The translations under genes were made by a program, and so were the position numbers. Under the pieces are notes generated by a model. It had not been told where the DNA came from. It ran no database searches and was given only the letters and a program-made list of their open reading frames with translations. DNA of 64,000 bases from Cladocopium goreaui. Taxonomy: Eukaryota; Sar; Dinophyceae; Suessiales; Symbiodiniaceae. This document shows, one piece after another, positions 52,638 through 63,200 of this stretch. Numbering within the stretch: position 1 is the first letter of the stretch; each line of letters begins with the position of its first letter. The stretch is from the NCBI GenBank assembly GCA_947184155.2, contig CAMXCT020002335.1, positions 245,094 through 309,093 of the forward strand, written 5' to 3'.

Positions 52638-52751
52638 TACCCTCTTGTAAACATACAAAAAACGATGGAAAATCACCATTTTATAGTTGGGTAAATCAAC
52701 TATTTCGACTGGGCCATTTTCAATAGCAAACTGTTTGTTTACCAGAGGGTA
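52638..52751. mobile_element. Family 1 inverted-repeat element
   Basis: 114 bp, TACCCTCTTGTAAACATAC ... TTGTTTACCAGAGGGTA; one change in the left terminus. Confidence 0.8.
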
Positions 52752-53519
52752 GGATGTACAAAAATCCTGGAAATCAAAATAGATGGACCAATGAAATGGA
52801 TGGAGGAAAAAAAAACTGATTGACAGAACGACATGGAAACGCAGTATTTCACTTGGCCATGGAAACTCCCAGGATCATGGAGTTCCTATATATATATATT
52901 CCTATTTCAAACCGTGAGTTCCGATTGCTTTGGCTGCCAGGGGGGTATGAGGTTTGGTATTTGTCCCCAATGCATTGGTGAAATCATGCCACTTACAGTA
53001 CTGGATCACAAGTATTATTGGCCCTGCCCGGGCAGGCTCTACACTCCACTGAAAAAGGCAGAGAGGTGCCCATCATCTCATTTAATCATGTTGGTTGCAA
53101 TACCTTTTGGACAGCATGCTTGCAAATGTGTGTGTGGCATCTCATCTTCGCAGTTAGGACAAAGCAGTTTGCACCTACTTTAAGGGCTCTCACTAGATAC
53201 TGTGTGGATGCTGGTCCAAGAAATGAGTTGAGATGGGCTAAGAGATCCGAACTTTAAGACTATAAAACACGCAATTATTGTGGTTTTACCAATGCGACAA
53301 ACCTCCAATTGGGTTCTAACCAGTTTCTACACCACGGATGTTTGGTAAGTCTTTGGGGAAACCAATGGTTTGGTACCCTGGGCGATCCAACGCAAAAGCA
53401 GCATCCATGTCAGCCGGAGATCCCGCCTCAAGATCGTTGGCTGATGGATGTTTCTTTTCGGATACTATTCCATATGTGGATTAATGTGGTCATACTACCG
53501 AATTTATGTGTATATAATG
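52752..53519. other. Non-coding or unrecognised stretch
   Basis: A plus-strand frame of 116 codons (52833-53183) has mixed composition and no domain. No clear splice context. Confidence 0.35.
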
Positions 53520-53885
53520 ATATATATATATACGTAGAATATATGGGGAATATATAAATATAAATATAAACAAAAATATCAATATATATTATATATAAAA
53601 TATTATATATATAATATAATATAATATAGTATAATATTATATTATATTATATTATACTATATATTATATATAATATATATAATATAATATAATATAATAT
53701 AATATAATATAATATAATATAATATAATATAATATAATAGAATAGAATATAATATAACATAACATAATGTTATAATATAATATAATATAATATAACATAA
53801 CATAACATAATATAATATAATATAATAATATAATAATATAATATAATATAATATAGTATAATATATATATAATAATATATATGGG
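53520..53885. repeat. AT microsatellite (ATAAT pentamers)
   Basis: Over 300 bp of ATAAT/AATAT pentamers with ACATA variants. Confidence 0.92.
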
Positions 53886-54734
53886 GGGTTCACCAACTAT
53901 TAGTGAGCTTTCCATAGGTAACCAGTTCCGCTTCGGGTTGTTGTCCCATCGGAGCAAAGCTATCTGAAACCAAACCCATATGGTGATGTTAACTGTTAAA
54001 AGTTTCGCAGCGCTTTTTAGTGTCCAAGTTCACTTGTTTTCAACACTACAGATTCTGGAGTATTTGCAGTCAATTACCCCTGTCAGTTGCTGAACTGTTG
54101 TTAGGTTTATCCCCCTGGTGTGGTTTCTTCATGGCTTCCCCTGCCGTCGCATGCGCCCTGAGGCATGTACCACGCCCGATCGCAGCCTTAGATTACCAGT
54201 CGAGGTCTGTCACAAAGTGAAGGCTGGGCTGTGAATCCAAACGCTCATGGAAGTTTAAGGCCTGCAAACGATAGCCAAGTTGGTGGGCTCATAACTATCT
54301 AGCTGAACTAACTCTGGTTTGTGCAGGTATAACTGTGTTCATGGGGGATATCAACCAACTTGGGGGGGCGGCCCTGTCGAAACTAAGCCCACAGGCCATT
54401 TCCATGAAACACTGCTACCCTGGACTTCAATATGTTCACGTATGTGTATACATATATGGTCTCGTGTTCCGTGTTCCTACCCCCCCCTCCCCCCCTGTGC
54501 ACCCCCCAATGGTATGGGTCCCCAGGTAGCACCCGTTCCCTTCTATTTGAAAGCTATTGGCAGCATTTCTGAGGTCCAGCCTCGTATTTGCTAGGTTTTT
54601 GCAGCGATTCTGACTACCAGCCTCGCATTTACTAGGTACATGCTACCTTTTAGACGACCTACGTAGCACACATACTCCCTCCAAGTACCTACGTGCTACC
54701 TAATTATAGTTATATATACACGTGCTATGTATCT
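53886..54734. other. Non-coding or unrecognised stretch
   Basis: Unique sequence with a C-run (54480-54510) and two similar GAGGTCCAGCCTCGTATTTG / CCAGCCTCGCATTTACTAGG segments near 54570-54640. No gene recognised. Confidence 0.4.
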
Positions 54735-55172
54735 ACTTCATATATATATATATATGTATGTATGTATGTATTTATTTATGTATTTATTTATTTATGTATT
54801 TATTTATGTATTTATTTATTTGTTTATTATTTTATGTGTTTATTTATTTATTTATTACTTATTATAGACACATACATATATATATATATATACATATATA
54901 CATATATAAATATATACATATATTCATATATACATATATACATATATACATATATACATATATACATATATACATATATACATATATACATATATACATA
55001 TATATACATATATATATATACACACATATTTATATATATAAATAAATATATACATACATATATACATATATATATATATACACATACATATATATATATA
55101 CATATATATATATACATATATATATACATATATGTATATATAATATATACATACATATATATATATATATAA
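54735..55172. repeat. TA, TTTA and TATACA microsatellites
   Basis: ATGT then TTTATTTATG units (54760-54865), then TATACATATATA arrays to 55172. Confidence 0.92.
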
Positions 55173-55602
55173 CCACACCCCCACCACACCACAGGGGGGG
55201 AGGGGTGAGGTAGCTTTCCCTCTATTCGGGGAGCCCTGGACAACTAATCTAAACACCTGTAGCAAGCGATGAGCGGCGGACACTTTTCTATGCTGCGGAA
55301 TTGCTGCTAGTCTTGAGCCATGCGGAGTGCGCATGAAAGATATGAATTAAGAGTACATGTCAACATGCATGAATGCATTGTGAAGACACGTAAAACAAAA
55401 TAAATCACAAACAGACACAAATTTTCTTCGTGTCGGAACATGCAAGTCTGTTTCACAGGTAGCGCTCAGCCTGTGATCTGCTGTGAGACGGTCCGAAGAC
55501 AAAAACAAAACTGTACAAAAAGCTACTCTCCGCTGTTGGAAAGCGGTGTTCTCTACTGGTGGAAAGCGACCGCAAATGCGGAACATTGCAATTTTTCTGG
55601 GG
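55173..55602 (-). other. Region downstream of the Tpt1-like ORF; possible element 3' end
   Basis: No gene. Element-strand AAGAAAATTTGTGTCTG at 55412-55428 is identical to 60228-60244, between the Pol and Tpt1-like ORFs. It could be a polypurine/LTR boundary. An LTR cannot be proved because the 5' copy would lie outside the window. Confidence 0.4.
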
Positions 55603-58600
55603 CTACAAGCCCATAGTGAAATAGTAACCGTAAAAACTCAACTCGTTTTGCCTACGGTGTTCACCTGTCTGATGAAAGAAAATAGACTGATCCGGTGTTT
55701 GAGGGATCATGTCGAGCCACGATCCGTCGTATTTCTGAACCCAACGCTGTCTGGGTACCTGGTACCCTGGGACGTATTCTACTCGAGTGGTGTTGGGATT
55801 TACTCTGTAGTGCGACGGCTGATCATAGCTGTAACCGTAATTACGGTATCCGGAAGAGCTGGAAGCTGTTCCTTGGTCAAGCCATTGCGTACCCGACATT
55901 CGGGATGGAGGCGCTGGAGGCTCAGGTACGTTGATTGGCCTCTTTCTAGTCGTTTGCCTCTGCTCAGCCTGCTGTGATCTCTCTCTCCACGGCGGTGGAG
56001 TCTTCGGTGGTCCCGGTGGATCAGGAGGCGTTCTTGGCTGCTGTGAACCTAGTGTTCGTCCGGGAACCGGAACTGGAGGAGCCTTTACAGGCGGCCTAGC
56101 ACTAGAGGAAGATCCTGATGACGTTGGAGCTGGTGATTCTTTTAAGGATCTCGGTGCAGCTTTGTATTTCACAGGTTCAGCTGGTCTGGCCTTAGCTGCT
56201 GGACCTCGCACAGGTGCCGGAGGCGGTGCTGGTGTTTCAGCTCTGGGTCGATATGTTCTGGTCCTGCTGACCGATCGACTTCGAGTGCGTCCAACATTTC
56301 GGTGTGAGTCAGTCCGCAGCGGCGGAACACTATCTCTCCTTTCTTCTCGTTTTTCGAGATATCCTTGAGTTCGCTGCATCCATTTTTCACGTCTTTTATC
56401 TTCAGATTCTTTGGATCGGATGCGCATATTTTTCAGTGCCTTCAACTGGGCGTAGGCAAGGAGAGGTGAGTGCCATGCACAGTCCTTTTCTGCCAAACCA
56501 AGGTCGTATGCCATCAGATGTTTGAGCTGTTCAACATCGTTCAGCATAACTTCGTCTGAGAAGGCAGATCCTGCGAATCCATCGGCAGAGGCGGATTCTT
56601 CTTTTGCACGTGCTTCCGTGACGGCGATCTGCTTACCGTAACAAAGAGAAATTAAAAGCATTGAATCACAATCAGCATCATCTCCACGCATGCTTCGGAC
56701 GTAGTTGGCAGCCGTGGTCGAAGAAACTACGTTATACGTAATACGGTTTATAGGGCTGCGGTGAAGATTAATCTGCTGAAGGAAACGCTCCAAGATGTCG
56801 ATTAAAATACATGTCCGGTAGTCGGAGTGATCGTCTGCCTTAAAGCTTCGCTGTGCGAAAAGATTCCCGTCACCGGACAAAAAGTCACACTGATGTTCGA
56901 TACAGCTTGCGACAAATTGGAGCCATTTCTGGCATGTTTCCTTATAGACATAACTCCATGCGTATGAGGAGATATGAAAAACCGCAATGCGGCATTCAGC
57001 TAACATGAGACGTCGGACGTCATGAGTGTCAGCTCCAAGATTCACTTCACAAGCTTCCACTCCGGAGACGGCAAGGTCATCATCTCCGTCGATCTCGCAG
57101 ATCGAGTGATCAAGAAAATCGAGTGAGGATGCAAGTGGGCGATCATGCTGATAAACCGTAGATTCGGCATTTTTCTCGATGTCCGGTTTCGGAACACGAG
57201 CGCCAGCAGAAGGATCAACAAATTCTCCTGACGTGTTCATGCCATGGCAAAGGCGAAAAATGGCACCATGCAAAATCCAAAAAGGTGCTTCTTTGGTGGA
57301 GGTTTCAATTTGGTGGTGACACAAAAGTTCAATAAAGGAGCCTGTATCATGTGAGCCACGGAGAAAAATTGCAACGGACTGTGACTGGATGTGCGGATGC
57401 ACTACCATGCCAATCATCCCGTACTCGTCGGCAAGTTCTCGATGGACGGCAATTCCTCCGTACTCATCGGACGCCTCGCACAGGCACACAATATGGGCCG
57501 CATTACGGAACACTAAATGTGGCAGTGCACAGTGGTTGATATCAGTTCGTACCCATTTTGGAAATTTGGCGCAACCTCCGATATACGGAAGACGGTTGAT
57601 GTGACCAAGGTTCAAAGTCAAAATACCAAGCTGATACGTGTCCTTCTGAAACTCATGGATGTTCTCCTTAGTGCGCTTGGTAACACCAAGGATTGCTCTC
57701 TTACCGAGAAGGCACGATCTGAAGAGTTCCAATAAACGGAGAATCTCTTCTGACTTAAGGTCACCGCCATCAGGGTACTTGAAGAAAGCCTCAGGTCGCC
57801 AGATCGGAAGGGGCGTCTGGTCCTGGGCATCAACAAAGTGCTCCTGGAGAGTCGGAATTCGACATCCAAATGGCATTTCATAAATGAATTCCGTATAATC
57901 AAAATCTTCAATTCCATGACGAGCAAAAGATTGAAGATAAGTGTTTCCAATTGAGCGGCCCTCACGCAGATGCGTGATTAGTTCCGAGAATTTTTCCTGG
58001 CAATTTTGAGCATGCTCTCGACGTGTGGCTCCGAAATACGAAGATTCAGCCAGGACGGCATCAACCAGTTCTTCGATGTCGAAAGGCGAATTGGATGAGC
58101 CGATGCTGTCTGGAATAAAGTCGGAGGACAACTCCGAAGAAAAATTAACAATATTATGTTTGCAAGATAAGCCGCAGGTGCGGCATTCCAAGCAGTAGGC
58201 AAAGCCACAAGGGTGGCACCAGAACATTGCCTCTGAACATCCACAGTCTTCAAAATTCTTACAGCATTGAGGACCCGCAGGGCGAGGAAACCATTGAATT
58301 TCTTCTGTATCCTTTTTAAACTTAGTGAAAAACTTTTGGGCGGCGTCCGCATCGCGGAACAAATCCTTTGCCTGAGCGTTCATTTCACGGCGTCTTTTTG
58401 TCTTGACAACCTGTCGGCGGCCGCCCCAGGGAGATGCTGCTTGAAGATCAACTTCAGCGTCAGGATCAACTTGGCCGGATGCTGGATCTGAGCTAGCCGC
58501 AGCGGCGGCATCCTTCGGTTTCCTCGGCATAGGCTTGGCCTTAACAGGTCCTTTGGGAGCTTCACTCTCCGAGGCGGAAGACTGCTCCTTGTTTCGCTCT

Positions 58601-60051
58601 TTGGCAAGATGTTTCTTAAATCGCTCGGAAATTTCTGCCTTGAGGGTTTTTACTCTCTTGTCTGCCTCGGTCTCAGGTGGGCCAAGCTCTTGGTCGTTCG
58701 GAGTTGCATCTGTTCGCAGAGGCCTGGCCGGACCGGAATCGGTACTACGAAAACTTTCCAAAAACTTCTTTACAACTGGGAGTTTCTCGATTTCTTCTGC
58801 CACATACTCCACATATTCGGAACGTGACCATGTGAAACCATCTTGTTCATTTTCATTCTTCTTCTCCCAGTAAAGTTGGTGGTGGCAGACATGCATGGCA
58901 AGGTCAATATTGGATGTATAATCATTCATTCGCCTTAGCTCGCCCGGTTCCGGTGCAACAAGCCAGGATCGATCGACAAAGGACCAAACACCGCAAAAGC
59001 GATTGAACGGCACGGTCTGATCGGTGAGGACATACCGGTTGTGAGTGATCACTGGACCAAGGCCGGTAACGGCACCAGGTCTGGCAATTAGGATGCAGTC
59101 TGATTCGGGACGTAATACGTCTCTGATCGTACTGAGTGCAGAATCAAGAGTGAAATGCACATGGTTCCTTCCACCACGGGTGCCTCCTGGGAGCAAACCT
59201 AGTCTTCGGATGGATTCAAGATTTTTCTCGTTCGCTCCATGGATGAGGTACCTTAGCGGAAAAACATCAGGCTTAAATGGGCAATGCTGAATTTCGACCT
59301 CAGTGGAATGGCCACTCTCAAAACGGATAAAAATGCTCGCAATGTCGAGACCATCAAGCAGGTCGGCTTGGCTTTCCCTGTTGACCTCATCATCGAAGTC
59401 TGCCGGCTTAAACCACGTGTCCGGTATCGGAACAATGCCTGGTTGGAAATCTTCGGTGGTTACATAGCCGATCATGGCCCTGGCTTTATTAGAGTCGCAG
59501 ATTACATGGGCCAAGGGCATTAGGAAAGTAACAGTGTTTTCTCTACGTCGGACCTGCATTGAAAGATCATTAGTGTCAAAATCTTGCAAAAATTTTGGTC
59601 CTTCACGGTACAAAGTGCGAATTTTTCTGGCTGTGCCAGGATGGCTAATAAGCTCATGCAAGGACAATGATCCGTCACGGTGCATTAACTTCGTATGCCG
59701 AAAGATATAAGACAAGTGACGTGACATGGTCTCAAAATGGCTATCCGCTAATGCGGAATCATGGTCCTCCTTGGTCTTGATACCGGATTGCTTTCTGAGG
59801 ACCTGAGAAATGCACTCAGCAAAAATGCGGCTGTTCGACTGCACAGAGTCAAGAGGCGCGCCGAATGCATCGTCTATGACCCTGCTACGAGATTCGTAAG
59901 TCCGGGTGTCGCGCGTTTGCCTTCTGTCTGGATTACCGCCACGCGGTGTGTGATGTGGTCGGTTGCCACGAGGACTGCGAAAGCCACGTGGTGTGTAATC
60001 CGCAGAGGCGGAATGATCTGTGCGGCCATGCTTTGAGAACTTCGGAGGCAT
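55603..60051 (-). CDS. Large accessory ORF: Tpt1/KptA-like, zinc module and EEP nuclease-like domains
   Basis: 1482 codons, ATG at 60051, 205 bp after the copia Pol stop. Residues 1-60 are basic and Arg/Gly-rich. Residues ~108-355 resemble NAD-dependent tRNA 2'-phosphotransferase: LSYIFRH (Arg118-His119), RDGSLSLHEL, NKARAMI (Arg191), a ~70-residue insert, LIHGANEKNLESIRRLGL (His271-Gly272), NHVHF (297-299) and a possible fourth Arg at 314. Tpt1 removes splice-junction 2'-phosphates from RNA. A Cys-rich module near residues 600-640 (CCKNFEDCGC, CHPCGFAYCLECRTCG) looks zinc-binding. Residues ~800-1130 look like an EEP-family nuclease: LTLNLGHIN, VCLCEASDE, FHISSYAW, SGDGNLF. The C-terminus is Pro/Arg-rich. 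It may be the last ORF of the copia element or a host gene. The domain calls are by motif from memory. Confidence 0.65.
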   Translation of the reverse strand: MPPKFSKHGRTDHSASADYTPRGFRSPRGNRPHHTPRGGNPDRRQTRDTRTYESRSRVIDDAFGAPLDSVQSNSRIFAECISQVLRKQSGIKTKEDHDSALADSHFETMSRHLSYIFRHTKLMHRDGSLSLHELISHPGTARKIRTLYREGPKFLQDFDTNDLSMQVRRRENTVTFLMPLAHVICDSNKARAMIGYVTTEDFQPGIVPIPDTWFKPADFDDEVNRESQADLLDGLDIASIFIRFESGHSTEVEIQHCPFKPDVFPLRYLIHGANEKNLESIRRLGLLPGGTRGGRNHVHFTLDSALSTIRDVLRPESDCILIARPGAVTGLGPVITHNRYVLTDQTVPFNRFCGVWSFVDRSWLVAPEPGELRRMNDYTSNIDLAMHVCHHQLYWEKKNENEQDGFTWSRSEYVEYVAEEIEKLPVVKKFLESFRSTDSGPARPLRTDATPNDQELGPPETEADKRVKTLKAEISERFKKHLAKERNKEQSSASESEAPKGPVKAKPMPRKPKDAAAAASSDPASGQVDPDAEVDLQAASPWGGRRQVVKTKRRREMNAQAKDLFRDADAAQKFFTKFKKDTEEIQWFPRPAGPQCCKNFEDCGCSEAMFWCHPCGFAYCLECRTCGLSCKHNIVNFSSELSSDFIPDSIGSSNSPFDIEELVDAVLAESSYFGATRREHAQNCQEKFSELITHLREGRSIGNTYLQSFARHGIEDFDYTEFIYEMPFGCRIPTLQEHFVDAQDQTPLPIWRPEAFFKYPDGGDLKSEEILRLLELFRSCLLGKRAILGVTKRTKENIHEFQKDTYQLGILTLNLGHINRLPYIGGCAKFPKWVRTDINHCALPHLVFRNAAHIVCLCEASDEYGGIAVHRELADEYGMIGMVVHPHIQSQSVAIFLRGSHDTGSFIELLCHHQIETSTKEAPFWILHGAIFRLCHGMNTSGEFVDPSAGARVPKPDIEKNAESTVYQHDRPLASSLDFLDHSICEIDGDDDLAVSGVEACEVNLGADTHDVRRLMLAECRIAVFHISSYAWSYVYKETCQKWLQFVASCIEHQCDFLSGDGNLFAQRSFKADDHSDYRTCILIDILERFLQQINLHRSPINRITYNVVSSTTAANYVRSMRGDDADCDSMLLISLCYGKQIAVTEARAKEESASADGFAGSAFSDEVMLNDVEQLKHLMAYDLGLAEKDCAWHSPLLAYAQLKALKNMRIRSKESEDKRREKWMQRTQGYLEKREERRDSVPPLRTDSHRNVGRTRSRSVSRTRTYRPRAETPAPPPAPVRGPAAKARPAEPVKYKAAPRSLKESPAPTSSGSSSSARPPVKAPPVPVPGRTLGSQQPRTPPDPPGPPKTPPPWRERSQQAEQRQTTRKRPINVPEPPAPPSRMSGTQWLDQGTASSSSGYRNYGYSYDQPSHYRVNPNTTRVEYVPGYQVPRQRWVQKYDGSWLDMIPQTPDQSIFFHQTGEHRRQNELSFYGYYFTMGL

Positions 60052-60255
60052 AAAAGAGAAATGAGTTGGTCACCCTTTTGATGCGACCTTTGAGAAATCG
60101 ATCTTCAAACAAGATCTTCGAGGTGTCTCCAAGAATTGGCTTCCGGGTTCAAGAACAGTGCCAAGGGACGTGAGTCCGGGCGTCGCGAAAAAGAAAAACA
60201 ATAAGAACCCTGTGAGCCGAGAGATTGCAGACACAAATTTTCTTGAGACGAAAAT
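60052..60255 (-). other. Spacer between Pol and the Tpt1-like ORF
   Basis: About 200 bp with no ORF. Carries the 17-bp AAGAAAATTTGTGTCTG (60228-60244, element strand) that recurs after the downstream ORF. Confidence 0.5.
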
Positions 60256-63200
60256 TTACTCCTCGAAGTATAGCATGGCAAAAACATAATCAGAAATATC
60301 TTCATTGAAAAATGTTAATACATTGTGCGGCTCTGACAACGTTTCAATGACCCATGTAGTTAAAAATGCCTTATGTTTGAGTAACGACCGGAACGGCGGG
60401 TGCGTATCAACATTCTCAAGTTTGCCAGTGGTTATAGATGACACTAATTGGTCTGGTTTCGCTGTTGACTTAGTAAGTGGATCAGCCAGACAGTATTCAC
60501 TAGCAATGTGGCTCAGGTCATCCAAGTGTCCGGTGTTACTCTCATGTCTTAACATTTGTATTAAATGATGGGTCTCCTTCTGTTCAGGTAGGTGTGTTGT
60601 CTGAGCGGTGGTGACTAAATTGTTTGCGTCGGTTCGGATGTGTATGGGGACGATCTCACCACTGATGTCGGCCCAAAGTGCACGCAAAAACAAACAGGTT
60701 CCAAAACATTTCATTAAGGCATTCAATTCGGCAACAGTGGTGGATTGTGTTGTAGTGGTTATCTTATGACTCTCATAGTCAATAATCGATCCACGAGTTG
60801 CTGAGTTGGAACCGTCTATACGGTGTGTTTGCGTGTCATAACCGGAATTGCGGTATGTTCCCTTGGAAGGCAATTTGCGATCTTCGGCTAGGAAAATGAC
60901 ATGAGCACGCTGACTAGACTTGTCACTGTTGTTACGGTAGGATGCATCAGGCATGCCAAGGATACGCTGAGAACCCTTCAGAGGCCAGAATCTACCATCC
61001 ACATATTGACTCTTGAGGGTTCGAACAACCTTGTTGATTTCCCTGACATCACCTATGGTCGGACTAGCAGCGGCTGAGGCACAACGCGAAAACTTGTAAC
61101 AGATGTGGACCTGTGTCCTACTCTGTAACCAATTAAGCTGTCCAAGAACTGATCGATAAGCGGTGTGAAGTTGTGGATTGCACTGGATGTTATCCTTCAA
61201 GGACTTATCAATCTTGACTTCTTCAACTGCATCGACAGCAAGTTTCTGGTCAACAGAAATATATGGTCCATACTTGTCATGAGTCTTCCATTTGATGCGT
61301 TGTCCTACAAACATAATGTCATTTTTATCTTCTGAGCCGACAGCAAAATTCTTACGCAGACTGGACAAGACCTTGGACTCAAACACCTTGTCGCCTGCCA
61401 TGAACAGGTCGTCGACATGAAGACAAATGAAACCATGCGGTCGGCGTCCCTGACCATTGTTTCGGGCTACCGGATCCATAAGATGGTCAATTGCTTCCGA
61501 GATGGTTACCTGTTCAGTGTTTACACTACGAGGTGGTTGGTAGGTCCTTGTCTTAGAGGTGCTGTCATACAGAACATAGGTACATCTGTCTGCGCGTGTG
61601 GGAACAAGTCCGCAGTCAAGTAAGGCTTTATCAATGATCTGCCACCAACGGCGTGGCGCATCATTAAGACCGTAACCAGGTTTCTTAAGCCTAGCACCAA
61701 TGTATGGTGGGTAACCATACTCAGGTGGAATCTGACAAATGATGTCTCTAGTTTCATCATAGGCTTCACCTTGGAGGAAAGCGGTCTTTAGGTCCATATG
61801 GTATAAGTCCCAGTGATAGTTTGCAGCCAGTTGTGTTGCACATCGGAAACCTGCACGTGATGCTGCTGGACTGTCAGTCTGCTGGGTGTTCTTCTGTTTG
61901 TCTTGAAAACCCTTGAGGACCCATCTTGCCTTACATTTCTGGAAATTACCGTCTTTGTCTTTCTTTACGGTAAGAACCCATCTTCCGGCTACGAAATTCC
62001 GAACTCTGGTTTTTCTCATGTCAACAAGATCAAAAACTTCATTATCAATCCACGATTGGCATTCAGCCTTCTTTGCATCTAAAAACTGTTTGGCAAGTTG
62101 TCTCTTCTCTTGTTGAGTGGCTTCCTTTCTCTTCTTGCCAACAAGATAAGAAAATTTGTCTGTCATGGAATACAATGTCATAAAAGCCTTGTCTTCTTCA
62201 TTAATGCCGTGATATTCTTCAATGATATCAGATCTAGTCTTACGGCATCTGGTGCGTTGTCTCTCCGAGACAACGGAATAAGACATACCGATAGAATTAG
62301 AAGATTCGACACTGCTCAGAGCTACTGGTGAACCATCAATCAATCTAGGCACAGAGAATGAAGCAGTATTACTGCACAATTTTTGTTCCTGTGACAGGAA
62401 GCACCATTTTGAATCATCAATAACAAGATCATTATAGTCAAGAGTCTCATCTGTATCTGTTGAACCATAAGGAATTGTTTCATCTGTGTCCTCTTCAGGT
62501 TCCTCTTCTTCTTCTTCTTGTAGCTCTTGCTGATCTTGAGTGTCTGGTTGAGGATCATTCTCTGGCATTGGCGATGGATTAAAAGGTTCATCTCCGTCTA
62601 GCGGAAGTATCGGCGGTCCATTGTGTCCGGATGGTGCGGCATCTGGATCAGGCTCGTCATCATCAAAGTCATCAGGCACGGGATCATGCTTGGGTTTCTT
62701 CGGCTTCGAAGCGTTTGGAGCGACTACAGCGGGTTGTGTGGTCGCGTTTGGTGTGACTGATGGCTGTGTATCACCCCACAAATGGTTACTAGGCTGAAAT
62801 TGGGTTGAAGCCACAGGAGGCATTTGTCTAGATGGTCGAGCCTTAGTTGCAGGTGGTATTGGCGGATCACCTGGTGGACGCTTTGTGCTCTGTGTCATTG
62901 GTGTGTCGTCAATGTTTGGTGGTATTATCGTATTGGGCACAATAACTGTATCTGGAGCAACAGGAATGCCAGTGGCTCCAGGAAATGGTGGTTGAGGATG
63001 ATCAGGTGGTGATGATGGATGAGGAGGTAGATCTGGTGGATCATCTTGTGGTGAATGCATTTCATCGTCAGGCACATCATCACTTGGTCTTGGTGGTGAA
63101 TGAAATGGTGTATGAAACTGATCATCATCAGGAGGAAAGCCGGAATGCGGCGTGTGCGGTTCGTCAGGCATAGGAACATCTGGAAGGTGTGGTGATGAAG

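Noticed and set aside
55931..56368. 145-codon plus-strand Gly-rich frame
   Set aside because: Antisense of the Pro/Arg-rich tail of the Tpt1-like ORF.
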